Assembly: GCA_963736325.1 (NCBI GenBank)
Contig: CAVTOG010000017.1
Location: 558,001-622,000, forward strand
Direction: 5' to 3'
Origin: Actinoallomurus sp963736325
GTDB taxonomy: Bacteria > Actinomycetota > Actinomycetes > Streptosporangiales > Streptosporangiaceae
Length of the DNA: 64,000 nucleotides
In this document: positions 51,169-59,758 of the stretch, one piece after another
Layout of the letters: each line of letters starts with the position of its first letter
How positions within the stretch are numbered: position 1 is the first letter of the stretch
Program-made: the position numbers and the translations under genes
Notes under the pieces: model-generated
What the model was told of the DNA's origin: nothing
The model's database searches: none
Seen by the model: the letters and a program-made list of their open reading frames with translations, nothing else

Positions 51169-51253
51169 GAGCAGTGCTCTTTCTTGAGAACAGTGTGCAC
51201 CTCTAGGAAGACGTAAGTCAAGAGCAGTGCTCTCTAAAGCGAGAGACGCTCTC
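51169..51253. promoter_or_regulatory. Cluster of three inverted repeats (TetR-type operators) upstream of the Ddn-like gene
   Basis: GAGCAGTGCTC at 51169–51179, AGAGCAGTGCTCT at 51221–51233 and GAGAGACGCTCTC at 51241–51253 are related inverted repeats with odd centres. They lie between the minus-strand Ddn-like gene and a plus-strand short frame at 51299. The size and repetition fit TetR/AcrR-type operators. No intact TetR gene is present nearby. Confidence 0.6.
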
Positions 51254-51298
51254 TATGAAAGAGGGCTCAGCGAGCCTGCAACCCCGATGGAAGTACGA

Positions 51299-51367
51299 AT
51301 GCCCACGTCAGAGACGTCGGATCCGGCGCGAAAGAGGCCCGCCGGCGCAAGGAATTGCGGTAAGTGA
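51299..51367 (+). pseudogene. Possible remnant of the 5' end of a TetR-type regulator gene
   Basis: An ATG at 51299 with GGAAG before it opens a 22-codon frame beginning MPTSETSDPARKRPAGARN, a Pro/Arg-rich start common in TetR/AcrR proteins before the first helix. It stops at once, eleven bases before the end of the convergent LacI gene. Its position, divergent from the Ddn-like gene and downstream of the operator cluster, is where the missing regulator would be expected. Evidence is weak because no conserved HTH residues remain. Confidence 0.25.
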
Positions 51368-51377
51368 TCTGGCCCGG

Positions 51378-52388
51378 TTACACGCCGGCAGGCCCCGTCG
51401 AGCCGCGGACCACCAGCTCCGGCCGGAAGACGAGCTCGGTGTGCGGCGCCCCCATGCCCTGGATCTCGTCCAGCAGGCTCCGGACCGCCACGAGCGCCAT
51501 CTCGCGCACGGGCTGGCGGACCGTCGTGAGCGGCGGGTCGATATAGGCCATCAGTGGCGAGTCGTCGAAACCGACCACCGAGACGTCTTCAGGCACGCGC
51601 AGACCCTGCTGGCGGGCCGCGCGGATCGCGCCGATCGCCATCATGTCGCTCGCGCAGCAGATCGCGGTGCAGCCGCGGGCGAGCAGCTGCCGGGCGGCGG
51701 CCTCGCCGCCCTCGACCGTGAAGATCGTGTTGGAGATCCAGTCGTCGACGTCGGTGACGCCGAGGTGCTCGGCCATCCCCTTGCGGTACCCCTGGGTCTT
51801 GCGGATCACCGGCACGAACCGCTCCTGGCCGACCGCGAGCCCGATGTGCCGGTGCCCGAGGTGCGCCAGGTGCGAAACGGCCAGTTCCATGGAGCCGGCC
51901 TCGTCGCTGGAGACGAAGGTGGCGTCGACCTCGCCGGCATAGCCGTTGATGAGCACGATCGGCAGCCCGCGGTCGGTGAGCCGCTTGTACCGGCCGTGGT
52001 CGGCGAGGGAGTCGGCGTGCAGGCCGGACACGAAGACGATGCCGGACACCCCGCGCTCCAGGAGGAGGTCGGTGTAGTCGTCCTCGTTGATGCCGCCAGG
52101 CGCGAGCGCGCACAGCACCGCGGTGTAGCCGTGGACGGCGAGGGTGTTCTCGATGACCTCGGCGAAGGCCGGGAAGATCGGGTTCGACAGGTCGGCGACG
52201 ATGAGGCCGATCAGCCCGGCACGCGGCTGGCGCAGGCGGCCGGGGCGTTCGTACCCGAAGGTGTCGAGGGCCTCGATGACGGCCTGCCGGGTGGCCGGCG
52301 CGACTCCGGGCTTGCCGTTCAGAACCCGGCTGACCGTCGCCTCGCTCACTCCGGCTTGGGCGGCGATGTCCGCCAGTCGCGTGCTCAC
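51378..52388 (-). CDS. LacI-family regulator, probable controller of the alpha-amylase gene
   Basis: This is a 336-residue repressor starting at GTG 52388 (VSTRLADIAAQAGVSEATVS); upstream frame is not LacI-like. The HTH and hinge read VSRVLNGKPGVAPATRQAVI and LRQPRAGLIGLIVADLSNPI. The ligand domain has LLLERGVSGIVFVSGLHADS, SHLAHLGHRHIGLAVGQERF and VSVVGFDDSPLMAYIDPPLT. It is divergent from a secreted alpha-amylase gene, the same arrangement as MalR-type regulators. Two GC-centred inverted repeats lie in the shared gap. Confidence 0.91.
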   Translation of the reverse strand: MSTRLADIAAQAGVSEATVSRVLNGKPGVAPATRQAVIEALDTFGYERPGRLRQPRAGLIGLIVADLSNPIFPAFAEVIENTLAVHGYTAVLCALAPGGINEDDYTDLLLERGVSGIVFVSGLHADSLADHGRYKRLTDRGLPIVLINGYAGEVDATFVSSDEAGSMELAVSHLAHLGHRHIGLAVGQERFVPVIRKTQGYRKGMAEHLGVTDVDDWISNTIFTVEGGEAAARQLLARGCTAICCASDMMAIGAIRAARQQGLRVPEDVSVVGFDDSPLMAYIDPPLTTVRQPVREMALVAVRSLLDEIQGMGAPHTELVFRPELVVRGSTGPAGV

Positions 52389-52444
52389 GCGCCCGAATCT
52401 ACCTGCCCAGGCCCGGATGGGGTTTCGGCATGCCCTCACGCTTC

Positions 52445-52478
52445 TTGCGCAATCTTTCTGAAACCTCTTGCTGTGCAA
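52445..52478. promoter_or_regulatory. Candidate operator pair TTGCGCAA / TTGC-TGT-GCAA
   Basis: TTGCGCAA (52445–52452) and TTGCTGTGCAA (52468–52478) share TTGC/GCAA arms and are spaced about two helical turns apart, in the 187-base gap between the divergent LacI and amylase genes. They resemble sites used by MalR-like repressors in streptomycetes. A third half-like TTCGCAAT follows near 52498. Confidence 0.55.
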
Positions 52479-52575
52479 TCAACTCCAAGTTACCTTCTTC
52501 GCAATACAGCCGAAATACTGCGGCCGGCACAACCTACGAGGGATCCCCGCAAATCCCTCGGCCCCAGGAGCCCGC

Positions 52576-53997
52576 ATGTTGAAACGCCTGTTGCCCGCCC
52601 TGGCCGTCGCGCTGACGGCCGTCGCCGGACCCGCCGTGAACGCCGCCCCCGCCTCGGCGTCCCCCAGCGGTGATCACGATGTGATCGCGAACCTCTTCGA
52701 ATGGAACTGGCTCTCGGTCGCCTCCGAGTGCACCAACGTCCTCGGCCCCCAGGGCTACGGCGCCGTGCAGGTCGCCCCGCCGGAGGACTCCCTCACCCGC
52801 GACGGTCACCCCTGGTGGGAGGTGTACCAGCCGGGCGACTACAGCATCAACAGCCGCATGGGCGACCGCGCGCAGTTCGCGTCGATGGTGTCGGCCTGCC
52901 ACTCCGCCGGCGTGAAGGTGTACGCGGACGCGGTCATCAACCACATGACCGGCCAGGGATCCGTCACCTACGGCGGTGTGAGCTTCAGCAAGTACGACTA
53001 TCCGGGGATCTACTCCTCGAACGACTTCCACAACTACCCGTCCGACTGCCCGCAGTCGGACGACCAGATCCACGACTGGAACAACGCGACCGAAGTCACC
53101 AAGTGTGAGCTGTCGAGCCTGTCCGACCTGCGGTCCGAGTCCGACTACGTGCGCGGCAAGATCGCCGGCTACCTCAACGACCTGCTGTCCATCGGCGTCG
53201 ACGGCTTCCGCGTGGACGCGGCCAAGCACGTCGGCGAGGCCAACATGAGGGGCATCGAGGACAAGCTGAGCCGGATCACGTACATCTACCAGGAGGTCAT
53301 GCCCGGCAGCCCCGGCGAGATCTCCCCCGGCGCGTTCGAGCCCTCCGGCGACCTTCTGGAGTTCGTCTACGGCCAGAAGCTGAAGGAGCAGTTCTACGGC
53401 AACATCTCCAACCTGCAGTCCTTCGGCCAGTCGTGGGGCTTCGAGCCGAGCGACAAGGCCGTCGTCTTCGTGACGAACCACGACACCGAGCGCAACGGCA
53501 GCGCGCTGTCCTACAAGGACGGCTCGAAGTACGAGCTGGCCACGATCTTCTCGCTGGCCTGGGGATACGGCACGCCGCAGGTGTACTCCGGCTTCGACTT
53601 CAATGGGAGTGACGACTCCCCGCCGTCCGACTCCAGCGGGCACGTGACCGGGACGAACTGCTCGTCCGGCTGGCAGGGCTGCCTCGACCGCAAGCTCGGC
53701 GGGATGGTCGGCTGGCACAACGCGACCAAGGGCGCCTCGGTCACCAACTGGTGGACCGACGGCTCCAACCAGATCGCCTTCGGCCGCGGCGACAAGGGCT
53801 ACGTCGCCATCAACAACTCCGGCTCGGCGGTGAACCGTACGTTCGCCACCGGACTGCCCGCCGGGACGTACTGCGACGTGATCTCCGGCGGCGGTTCCTG
53901 CAACGGCACCAAGGTCACCGTCGACGGCTCCGGCAACGCGACCTTCCAGGTCGACGCTGGCAGCGCCGTGGCGATCGACGTCGCCGCGACCACCTGA
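52576..53997 (+). CDS. Secreted alpha-amylase (GH13)
   Basis: This is a 473-residue extracellular amylase. The ATG at 52576 follows AGGAGCCCGC. The signal peptide (MLKRLLPALAVALTAVAGPA) ends near ASA at about 29. The four GH13 regions are present: DAVINH (118–123), GFRVDAAKH with the nucleophile Asp214, YQEVMP with Glu240, and FVTNHD with Asp303. An all-beta C-terminal domain follows, and no starch-binding module is attached. Strand and gap with the LacI gene suggest control by malto-oligosaccharides. A strong terminator follows. Confidence 0.95.
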   Translation: MLKRLLPALAVALTAVAGPAVNAAPASASPSGDHDVIANLFEWNWLSVASECTNVLGPQGYGAVQVAPPEDSLTRDGHPWWEVYQPGDYSINSRMGDRAQFASMVSACHSAGVKVYADAVINHMTGQGSVTYGGVSFSKYDYPGIYSSNDFHNYPSDCPQSDDQIHDWNNATEVTKCELSSLSDLRSESDYVRGKIAGYLNDLLSIGVDGFRVDAAKHVGEANMRGIEDKLSRITYIYQEVMPGSPGEISPGAFEPSGDLLEFVYGQKLKEQFYGNISNLQSFGQSWGFEPSDKAVVFVTNHDTERNGSALSYKDGSKYELATIFSLAWGYGTPQVYSGFDFNGSDDSPPSDSSGHVTGTNCSSGWQGCLDRKLGGMVGWHNATKGASVTNWWTDGSNQIAFGRGDKGYVAINNSGSAVNRTFATGLPAGTYCDVISGGGSCNGTKVTVDGSGNATFQVDAGSAVAIDVAATT

Positions 53998-54049
53998 CCC
54001 ACCCCAAAAGGGCGCCCCGCCACACCCCCGGCGTGGGCCGCCCTCACCC

Positions 54050-54085
54050 GAGGACCCCCTCATCCTGTGCGATGAGGGGGTCCTC
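54050..54085 (+). terminator. Rho-independent-type terminator after the amylase gene
   Basis: A perfect 15-base stem, GAGGACCCCCTCATC with its reverse complement, and a 6-base loop are followed by GTCTTGT. It separates the amylase gene from the GH1 gene, so the latter needs its own promoter in the 72 bases before its start. Confidence 0.85.
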
Positions 54086-54157
54086 GTCTTGTCGGCGCTT
54101 CCCCCTCCTATTGACCGCTTCGACACAATGAAGGCTGATCACGACGAGGGGACTTCA

Positions 54158-55459
54158 GTGACGGATTTCCTGTGGGGCGCGGCCACGGCGGCGTACCAGA
54201 TCGAAGGCGCGGCGGCCGAGGACGGACGCGTGCCCTCGATCTGGGACACATTCAGCCGTACGCCCGGTCGCGTGCTGAACGGAGACACCGGAGACATCGC
54301 CGACGACCACTACCACCGGTGGCCGGAGGACGTGGAGATCATGAGTGCGCTCGGCCTGGGCGCCTACCGGTTCTCCATCGCCTGGCCACGCGTCCATGAC
54401 CAGCGGGGCATCGACTTCTACTCACGCCTCGTCGACGTCCTCCTGGAGCGCGGCATCAAGCCGGTCGCCACCCTCTACCACTGGGACCTGCCCCAATCCC
54501 TCGAAAACGCCGGCGGCTGGACCTCACGTGACACCGCCCACCGCTTCGCCGATTACGCCGAACGGATCGGAACCGCGCTCGGCGACCGCGTGCACCTGTG
54601 GACCACGCTCAACGAACCCTGGTGCTCGGCGTTCCTCGGGTACGCCTCCGGCCTCCACGCCCCGGGCCGTACGGACCCGGTGGCGGCGCTGACCGCCGCC
54701 CACCACCTGAACCTCGCCCACGGCCTCGCCGCCCGCGCCCTGCCCGGCCCCACCTCGGTGACGCTCAACCTGCACGAGCTGCGCGGCGACGCCGAGGCGG
54801 TGCGCAAGGCCGACGCGGTGTCGAACCGCGTCTTCCTCGGCCCGATGCTCGACGGCGCCTACCCGGCGGACCTCCTGGAGGACACCGCCCACATCACCGA
54901 CTGGTCCTTCGTCCACGACGGTGACGAGGCGGCGATCAACGCGCCCATCGACGCGCTCGGCGTGAACTACTACAAGCCGACCCTCGCCCATACCCGCGAG
55001 CCGCGACCGGCCACCGGCATGGAGCGCACGTGGGTGGGCTGCGATGACGTGGAGTTCAGCGAGCAGCCCGGCCCGTACACCGCGATGGGCTGGAACATCG
55101 ACGCGACCGGCCTGACCGACCTCCTCCTGCGCCTGCACCGCGACCACCCCGGCACGCCACTGATCATCACCGAGAACGGCGCGGCCTTCGACGACACGGT
55201 CAGCGGCGGCCGGGTGCACGACCAGGCTCGCGTCGACTACCTGCGCGACCACATCGACGCCGTCGGCCAGGCCAGGAAGGCCGGCGCGGACGTACGCGGA
55301 TACTTCGCCTGGTCACTGCTCGACAACTACGAGTGGGCGTACGGCTACTCCAAGCGGTTCGGCATCGTCCACGTCGACTACGAGACCCAGCGGCGCACCT
55401 GGAAGGACAGCGCACTCTGGTACCGCGACACCATCACGAGCCTCCCCGAAGGCCCCTAG
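54158..55459 (+). CDS. GH1 beta-glucosidase (first copy)
   Basis: This is a 433-residue cytosolic beta-glucosidase. I start it at GTG 54158 (VTDFLWGAATAAYQIEGAAA), after GAGGGGACTTCA, matching the second copy. The acid/base Glu153 is in TTLNEPWCSAFLGYASG and the nucleophile in PLIITENGAAFDD. Sugar-contact blocks GADYRFSIAW-like (AYRFSIAWPR), TLYHWDLPQ and NYEWAYGYSKRFG are all intact. It is closely similar, even in DNA, to the GH1 at 62065–63384. It stands alone between two terminators and just ahead of the LacI gene. Confidence 0.95.
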   Translation: MTDFLWGAATAAYQIEGAAAEDGRVPSIWDTFSRTPGRVLNGDTGDIADDHYHRWPEDVEIMSALGLGAYRFSIAWPRVHDQRGIDFYSRLVDVLLERGIKPVATLYHWDLPQSLENAGGWTSRDTAHRFADYAERIGTALGDRVHLWTTLNEPWCSAFLGYASGLHAPGRTDPVAALTAAHHLNLAHGLAARALPGPTSVTLNLHELRGDAEAVRKADAVSNRVFLGPMLDGAYPADLLEDTAHITDWSFVHDGDEAAINAPIDALGVNYYKPTLAHTREPRPATGMERTWVGCDDVEFSEQPGPYTAMGWNIDATGLTDLLLRLHRDHPGTPLIITENGAAFDDTVSGGRVHDQARVDYLRDHIDAVGQARKAGADVRGYFAWSLLDNYEWAYGYSKRFGIVHVDYETQRRTWKDSALWYRDTITSLPEGP

Positions 55460-55486
55460 AAGGGGTATCCCCGCGTCGGCCCAGAG

Positions 55487-55513
55487 AGGGCCGCCCCTGC
55501 TCGGGGCGGCCCT
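55487..55513 (+). terminator. Terminator hairpin after the first GH1 gene
   Basis: AGGGCCGCCCC and GGGGCGGCCCT form an 11-base stem with a 5-base loop and a short T-run (TTCCC), 28 bases after the GH1 stop. Confidence 0.75.
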
Positions 55514-55519
55514 TTCCCG

Positions 55520-55533
55520 TGGGAACGCTCCCA
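55520..55533. promoter_or_regulatory. CebR-like operator TGGGAACGCTCCCA
   Basis: This site differs at one base from TGGGAGCGCTCCCA, the established CebR (cello-oligosaccharide repressor) operator of Streptomyces. It lies 84 bases before the LacI gene of the oligosaccharide operon. It may be bound by that LacI protein or by a separate CebR encoded elsewhere. Confidence 0.65.
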
Positions 55534-55589
55534 CCAATTCGTTTCACCCCATTGCGCCCATTAGGTGACGGGCTTAACATTCCGGGCAA

Positions 55590-55603
55590 TCGAAGCGCTT
55601 CGA
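55590..55603. promoter_or_regulatory. LacI-type operator TCGAAGCGCTTCGA before the lacI gene
   Basis: This is a perfect 14-base palindrome 13 bases before the TTG start of the LacI gene. A copy differing at one base lies before the transporter operon at 56639. The CG centre fits LacI-family recognition, and the position would give steric autorepression. Confidence 0.8.
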
Positions 55604-55616
55604 CAGGAGCCCGGCC

Positions 55617-56600
55617 TTGGTCAAGATCTCTGATGTGGCCCGCCACGCCGGCGTCTCCGCGAGCACCGTCTCGTACGTGCTCAGCGGGAAGCGCACCATC
55701 TCCGACCAGACCCGCCGCCGGGTCCTGGACAGCGTCCGGATCCTCGGCTACCGCCCGCACGCCGGGGCGCGGGCCCTGGCGAGCAACCGCTCCAACGTCA
55801 TCGCCCTCGTGGTGCCGCTCCGCTCGGGCATCCACGTGCCGGTGGTGATGCAGATGGCCATCTCGGCCGTCACGACCGCACGCACCTACGACCACGACGT
55901 CCTGCTGCTGACACAGGACGAGGGCGTCGGCGGGCTCGAACGCGTCGCCGGCAGCGCCCTCGTCGACGCGATCATCGTGATGGACATCGAGCTGCTCGAC
56001 GTACGCCTGCCGGTGCTGCGCTCCCTCGGACGCCCGTCGGTGCTGATCGGGTTCCCCGCCGATCCGGCCGGCCTGACCTGCATCGACCTGGACTTCGAGG
56101 CGGCCGGTGCCGTGTGCGCTGACCACCTCGCCGACCTCGGACACCAGCAGATCGCGCTGATCGGCGCACCGTCCGCGGTGTACGAACGCGGCACCGGGTT
56201 CGCCGAGCGCACGCAGGCCGGGTTCAGAAAGGCCGCCGCCGAACGCGGCGTGCGCGCGGTCGTACGGCCCGGTGACCCCGAGACCGTACGCGCCACCGCC
56301 GCCGAGTTGCTCGAAGACGGCGTGACCGGCGTCGTGATCCACAACGAACCGGCCGTCGAACCGCTGCTCACGGCGTTCCGCGCGGCCGGACGCCGCATCC
56401 CCGACGACCTCGCGGTGATCGCCATCGCACCGGACGACCTCGCCGAACGGCTGGAGCTGACCTCGGTCGCCATCCCGGCCGACGAGGTCGGCCGTGAGGC
56501 GGTCGCCCTGCTCATGGCCAAGCTCGACGGCCATGAGGTCCCCGACACCACCCTTCTCCCGCCACGGCTCGCGACCCGATCGAGCACCCCCCGAGGCTGA
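55617..56600 (+). CDS. LacI-family repressor of the xyloglucan-type oligosaccharide operon
   Basis: This is a 327-residue regulator starting at TTG 55617 (VKISDVARHAGVSASTVSYV after the start), with AGGAG before it. The HTH and hinge read ARHAGVSASTVSYVLSGKRT and AGARALASNRSNVIALVVPL. The ligand domain has SALVDAIIVMDIELLDVRLP, ADHLADLGHQQIALIGAPSA, and DDLAVIAIAPDDLAERLELT with TSVAIP. It precedes the import and hydrolase genes, and the same palindrome flanks both it and the transporter, so it very likely controls the operon and itself. The inducer would be an imported oligosaccharide. Confidence 0.92.
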   Translation: MVKISDVARHAGVSASTVSYVLSGKRTISDQTRRRVLDSVRILGYRPHAGARALASNRSNVIALVVPLRSGIHVPVVMQMAISAVTTARTYDHDVLLLTQDEGVGGLERVAGSALVDAIIVMDIELLDVRLPVLRSLGRPSVLIGFPADPAGLTCIDLDFEAAGAVCADHLADLGHQQIALIGAPSAVYERGTGFAERTQAGFRKAAAERGVRAVVRPGDPETVRATAAELLEDGVTGVVIHNEPAVEPLLTAFRAAGRRIPDDLAVIAIAPDDLAERLELTSVAIPADEVGREAVALLMAKLDGHEVPDTTLLPPRLATRSSTPRG

Positions 56601-56638
56601 GGCACCTCAAAGGCCCGGCCGTTCCCTCCAACCCATCG

Positions 56639-56652
56639 TTGAAGCGCTTCGA
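56639..56652. promoter_or_regulatory. LacI-type operator TTGAAGCGCTTCGA before the transporter genes
   Basis: The perfect GAAGCGCTTC core is shared with the site at 55590; the 14-base forms differ at one position. It ends 16 bases before the ATG of the solute-binding gene, in the 68-base gap after lacI. Confidence 0.8.
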
Positions 56653-56668
56653 CAACCCTGGAGGAATC

Positions 56669-57964
56669 ATGTTCACCAGACACGGAAAGGCGATCGCGGT
56701 CCTCGCCGCGGGAGTACTGGCGATCTCCGCGTGCGGCAGCGGCGGCGGCTCGTCGTCCTCGTCCAAGGAACTGAAGCTCTGGCATTACGAAGGCCCGGAC
56801 AGCGCCATGGGGGTGGCGTGGAACCAGGCGATCAAGGAGTTCGAGCAGACCCATCCGGGCGTCAAGGTGAAGTTCGAGGAGAAGGGCTTCGAACAGATCC
56901 AGAAGACCGCGCCGATGGTGCTCAACTCCAAGGACGCCCCGGACATCCTGGAGTACAACAAGGGCAACGCCACGACCGGACTGCTGGCCAAGCAGGGGCT
57001 GCTGACCGACATCAGCTCCGAGGTCACCAAGCGCGGCTGGGACAAACTACTCAGCCCCAACATCGCCGAGACCGCCAAGTACGACGCCAAGGGCGTCATG
57101 GGCGGCGACAAATGGTACGGCGTGCCGAACTACGCCGAGTACCTCCAGGTCTTCTACAACAAGGCGCTGTTCGCCAAGTACGGCGTGAAGGTGCCCACGA
57201 CCTTCGAGGAGTTCACCGCCGCGATGGACGCCTTCACGAAGAAGGGCGTCACGCCACTGGCCAACAGCGGCGCCGAGTACCCGGCGCAGCAGTACCTCTA
57301 CCAGCTCGCGCTCAGCAAGGCGGACCGCCCGTGGGTGGACCGCTTCGAGCGCTACTCCGGCAAGGTCGACTTCCACGACCCGGCGTGGACGTACGCCGCG
57401 ACGACGTTCGCCGACTGGGTGAACAAGGGCTACATCTCCAAGAAGTCGGTGAGCGTCAAGGCCGAGGAGGCCGGCACCTCCTTCATCGGCGGCAAGTACC
57501 CGATGTTCTTCTCCGGAAGCTGGTGGTACGGCCGCTTCGAGAAGGAGATCAAGAACTTCCAGTGGGACACGTTCCTGTGGCCCGGCAGCAAGCTGACGCT
57601 CGGGTCGAGCGGCAATCTGTGGGTCGTGCCGAAGGGGTCGAAGAACAAGAGCCTCGCCTATGACTTCATCGGCATCACGATGAAGAAGGACATCCAGAAC
57701 ACGCTCGCCGACAATGGCGGTGTCCCGGTCGCGGCCGACCCGAACGGCGTCGCCGACGCGAAGAACAAGAAGCTGATCCAGAACTTCACGACGCTCGCGA
57801 ACAACGACGGCCTCGCCTTCTACCCGGACTGGCCGGCCCCCGGCTTCTACGACGTCCTCGTCGCCGGCACGCAGAAGCTCATGAACGGCACCGCCGCACC
57901 GGGCCAGGTGCTCGACGGCTTCGCCAAGCCCTACGACGAGAACCTCTCGAACATCGGCCACTGA
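56669..57964 (+). CDS. Oligosaccharide ABC transporter solute-binding lipoprotein
   Basis: This is a 431-residue binding protein. The ATG at 56669 follows GGAGGAATC. The lipobox is AISAC with Cys22, then a Gly/Ser linker. The body is typical of sugar binders: LKLWHYEGPDSAMGVAWNQA, KFEEKGFEQIQKTAPMVLNS, DILEYNKGNATTGLLAKQGL, GVPNYAEYLQVFYNKALFAK and SFIGGKYPMFFSGSWWYGRF. It is first of six co-directional genes joined by overlaps or short gaps. Its stop overlaps the first permease start (TGATG). Confidence 0.95.
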   Translation: MFTRHGKAIAVLAAGVLAISACGSGGGSSSSSKELKLWHYEGPDSAMGVAWNQAIKEFEQTHPGVKVKFEEKGFEQIQKTAPMVLNSKDAPDILEYNKGNATTGLLAKQGLLTDISSEVTKRGWDKLLSPNIAETAKYDAKGVMGGDKWYGVPNYAEYLQVFYNKALFAKYGVKVPTTFEEFTAAMDAFTKKGVTPLANSGAEYPAQQYLYQLALSKADRPWVDRFERYSGKVDFHDPAWTYAATTFADWVNKGYISKKSVSVKAEEAGTSFIGGKYPMFFSGSWWYGRFEKEIKNFQWDTFLWPGSKLTLGSSGNLWVVPKGSKNKSLAYDFIGITMKKDIQNTLADNGGVPVAADPNGVADAKNKKLIQNFTTLANNDGLAFYPDWPAPGFYDVLVAGTQKLMNGTAAPGQVLDGFAKPYDENLSNIGH

Positions 57965-58911
57965 TGACACAGACCCTCAGCGCCCCGCCGGCCGAAGCGA
58001 CGCGTCGAAGCGTCGTACGGCCGCGCGGCGGCGGCCTCTCCTACGCGGTGTACCTGGTCCCGAGCGGAGTCCTGTTCACCGCGGTCATCCTGGTGCCGTT
58101 CCTGATGAACATCGGCATCAGCCTCACCCGGTGGGACGGCATCGGAAAGCCGCGCTGGATCGGCCTGGGCAACTACACGAAGCTGATGGCCGACGGCGAC
58201 TTCTGGGCGTCCTTCGAGCACAACGTCGCCCTCGTGATCGCAATGGCGATCATCCCGGCGATCGTCGGGCTGGTGCTGGCCGCCGCGCTGTTCGACGTCA
58301 TCGGCAAGCGCTTCGGCCCGCGTACGGCGTCGGTGCTGCGGGCGTGTGTCTACCTGCCGCAGGTGCTGCCGTTCGCGGTCGCCGGCATCGTGTGGGCCTG
58401 GATCCTGGCGCCCGACAACGGGGCGCTGAACGAGACCCTTCGCACGGTCGGGCTCGGCTCGCTGCGCGAGGACTGGCTCGGCGACCCGAAGCTCGCGCTG
58501 TACACCGTGATGGGCGTCATGATCTGGGTCCAGATCGGCTTCCCGCTCATCGTCTTCATGGCCGGCCTGCAGCGGGTCGACCCATCGCTGTACGAGGCCG
58601 CCGAGATCGACGGAGCGTCCTGGTGGCGGCGGTTCTGGTACATCACCATCCCGCAGATCCGCCCCGAGCTGTACGTCGTGCTGCTGATCTGCACCGTCGC
58701 CGCGCTCAAGAGTTTCGACAAGGTCTACATCCTCACCAAGGGCGGGCCGGGCGGGGCGACGACCGTGCCCGCGTACGCCTCCTGGCAGGACTTCTTCGAG
58801 AAGACCCAGGTCGGGTACGGCGCGGCGATCGCCACCGTGCTCACGCTGATCATCGTCGGGCTGACCGCTCTGTTCCTGTGGCGGCAGAACAGGACCGAGG
58901 AGGCCGGATGA
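57964..58911 (+). CDS. Oligosaccharide ABC transporter permease (MalF/CebF type)
   Basis: This is a 315-residue membrane protein with six predicted segments. The first is YLVPSGVLFTAVILVPFLMN at about 35–54, and the EAA loop is SLYEAAEIDGASWWRRFWYI followed by TIPQ. The ATG overlaps the binding-protein stop and the stop overlaps the next permease start (ATGA), so the three are translationally coupled. As in the left-hand operon, no ATPase gene is included, implying a shared MsiK-type ATPase. Confidence 0.94.
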   Translation: MTQTLSAPPAEATRRSVVRPRGGGLSYAVYLVPSGVLFTAVILVPFLMNIGISLTRWDGIGKPRWIGLGNYTKLMADGDFWASFEHNVALVIAMAIIPAIVGLVLAAALFDVIGKRFGPRTASVLRACVYLPQVLPFAVAGIVWAWILAPDNGALNETLRTVGLGSLREDWLGDPKLALYTVMGVMIWVQIGFPLIVFMAGLQRVDPSLYEAAEIDGASWWRRFWYITIPQIRPELYVVLLICTVAALKSFDKVYILTKGGPGGATTVPAYASWQDFFEKTQVGYGAAIATVLTLIIVGLTALFLWRQNRTEEAG

Positions 58912-59750
58912 CGATCATCTCCACGCGGCGGCGGACGCCCGGCTCGTACGCGGTCCTCGTCGCCCTCATCGTGCTCGCGGTGCTGATGATCCTGCCCTTC
59001 GCGATCATCGCTTTCAACGCGTTCAAGACGCCGGCGGAGTACTCCGCGCACGGTCCGCTCAGCCTGCCCAAGGGCCTCTACCTGCAGGGGCTCAAGGATT
59101 TCTGGGAACGCGTCGACTTCGGCGGCAAGCTCGTCAACAGCGTGCTCATCAGCGGCTCGGTGGCCGTCCTGTCGGTGCTCCTGTCGGTGCTGAACGCGTA
59201 CGCGCTGGGCGTCGGCCGGATCCGCGGCCGGGTGTCGATCATGGTGGTGTTCCTGCTGGCCAACACGCTGCCGCAGGAGGTGCTCGTCTACCCGCTGTAC
59301 TTCATGGCGAAGAGGGTCGGCCTGTACGACACGCGGCTCAGCGTCATCATCGTCTTCACCGCCATCCAGAGCGCGTTCGGCACGTATCTGCTGTCGTCGG
59401 TGCTGTCGGCCTTCCCACGGGAGATCCTGGAGGCGGCGCGGATGGACGGCGCGGGCCGGCTGCGGATCCTGCTGCGGATCATCGTCCCGATCAGCCGGCC
59501 GACCCTCGGGGTCCTGTTCGTCTTCTTCTTCATCTGGACCTGGAACGAGTTCTTCCTGCCGCTGGTCTTCCTGATCTCCAACGAGAACCAGACCGTGCCC
59601 GTCGCCCTCGGCGTCCTGCAGGGACAGCGCCTGATGGACGCGACGATGACCAGTTCCTCCGCCCTGCTGGGCATCGTCCCGGCCATCGTCTTCTTCCTGA
59701 TCTTCCAGCGCACCCTCACCCGCGGCATCACCGTCGGGTCGGTCAAGTAA
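58908..59750 (+). CDS. Oligosaccharide ABC transporter permease (MalG/CebG type)
   Basis: This is a 280-residue permease starting at ATG 58908 (MTIISTRRRTPGSYAVLVAL), overlapping the previous stop. The same frame is open far upstream inside the first permease gene, but that is not coding. The membrane segments begin LIVLAVLMILPFAIIAFNAF. The EAA loop reads EILEAARMDGAGRLRILLRI followed by IVPISRP. It pairs with the gene at 57964–58911 and is followed eight bases later by the GH31 gene. Confidence 0.94.
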   Translation: MTIISTRRRTPGSYAVLVALIVLAVLMILPFAIIAFNAFKTPAEYSAHGPLSLPKGLYLQGLKDFWERVDFGGKLVNSVLISGSVAVLSVLLSVLNAYALGVGRIRGRVSIMVVFLLANTLPQEVLVYPLYFMAKRVGLYDTRLSVIIVFTAIQSAFGTYLLSSVLSAFPREILEAARMDGAGRLRILLRIIVPISRPTLGVLFVFFFIWTWNEFFLPLVFLISNENQTVPVALGVLQGQRLMDATMTSSSALLGIVPAIVFFLIFQRTLTRGITVGSVK

Positions 59751-59758
59751 GGGGCTCG

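Noticed and set aside
58131..58907. Possible N-terminal extension of the second permease
   Set aside because: The frame is open but lies inside the first permease gene and is Arg-rich; ATG 58908 overlaps the upstream stop as usual for these operons.
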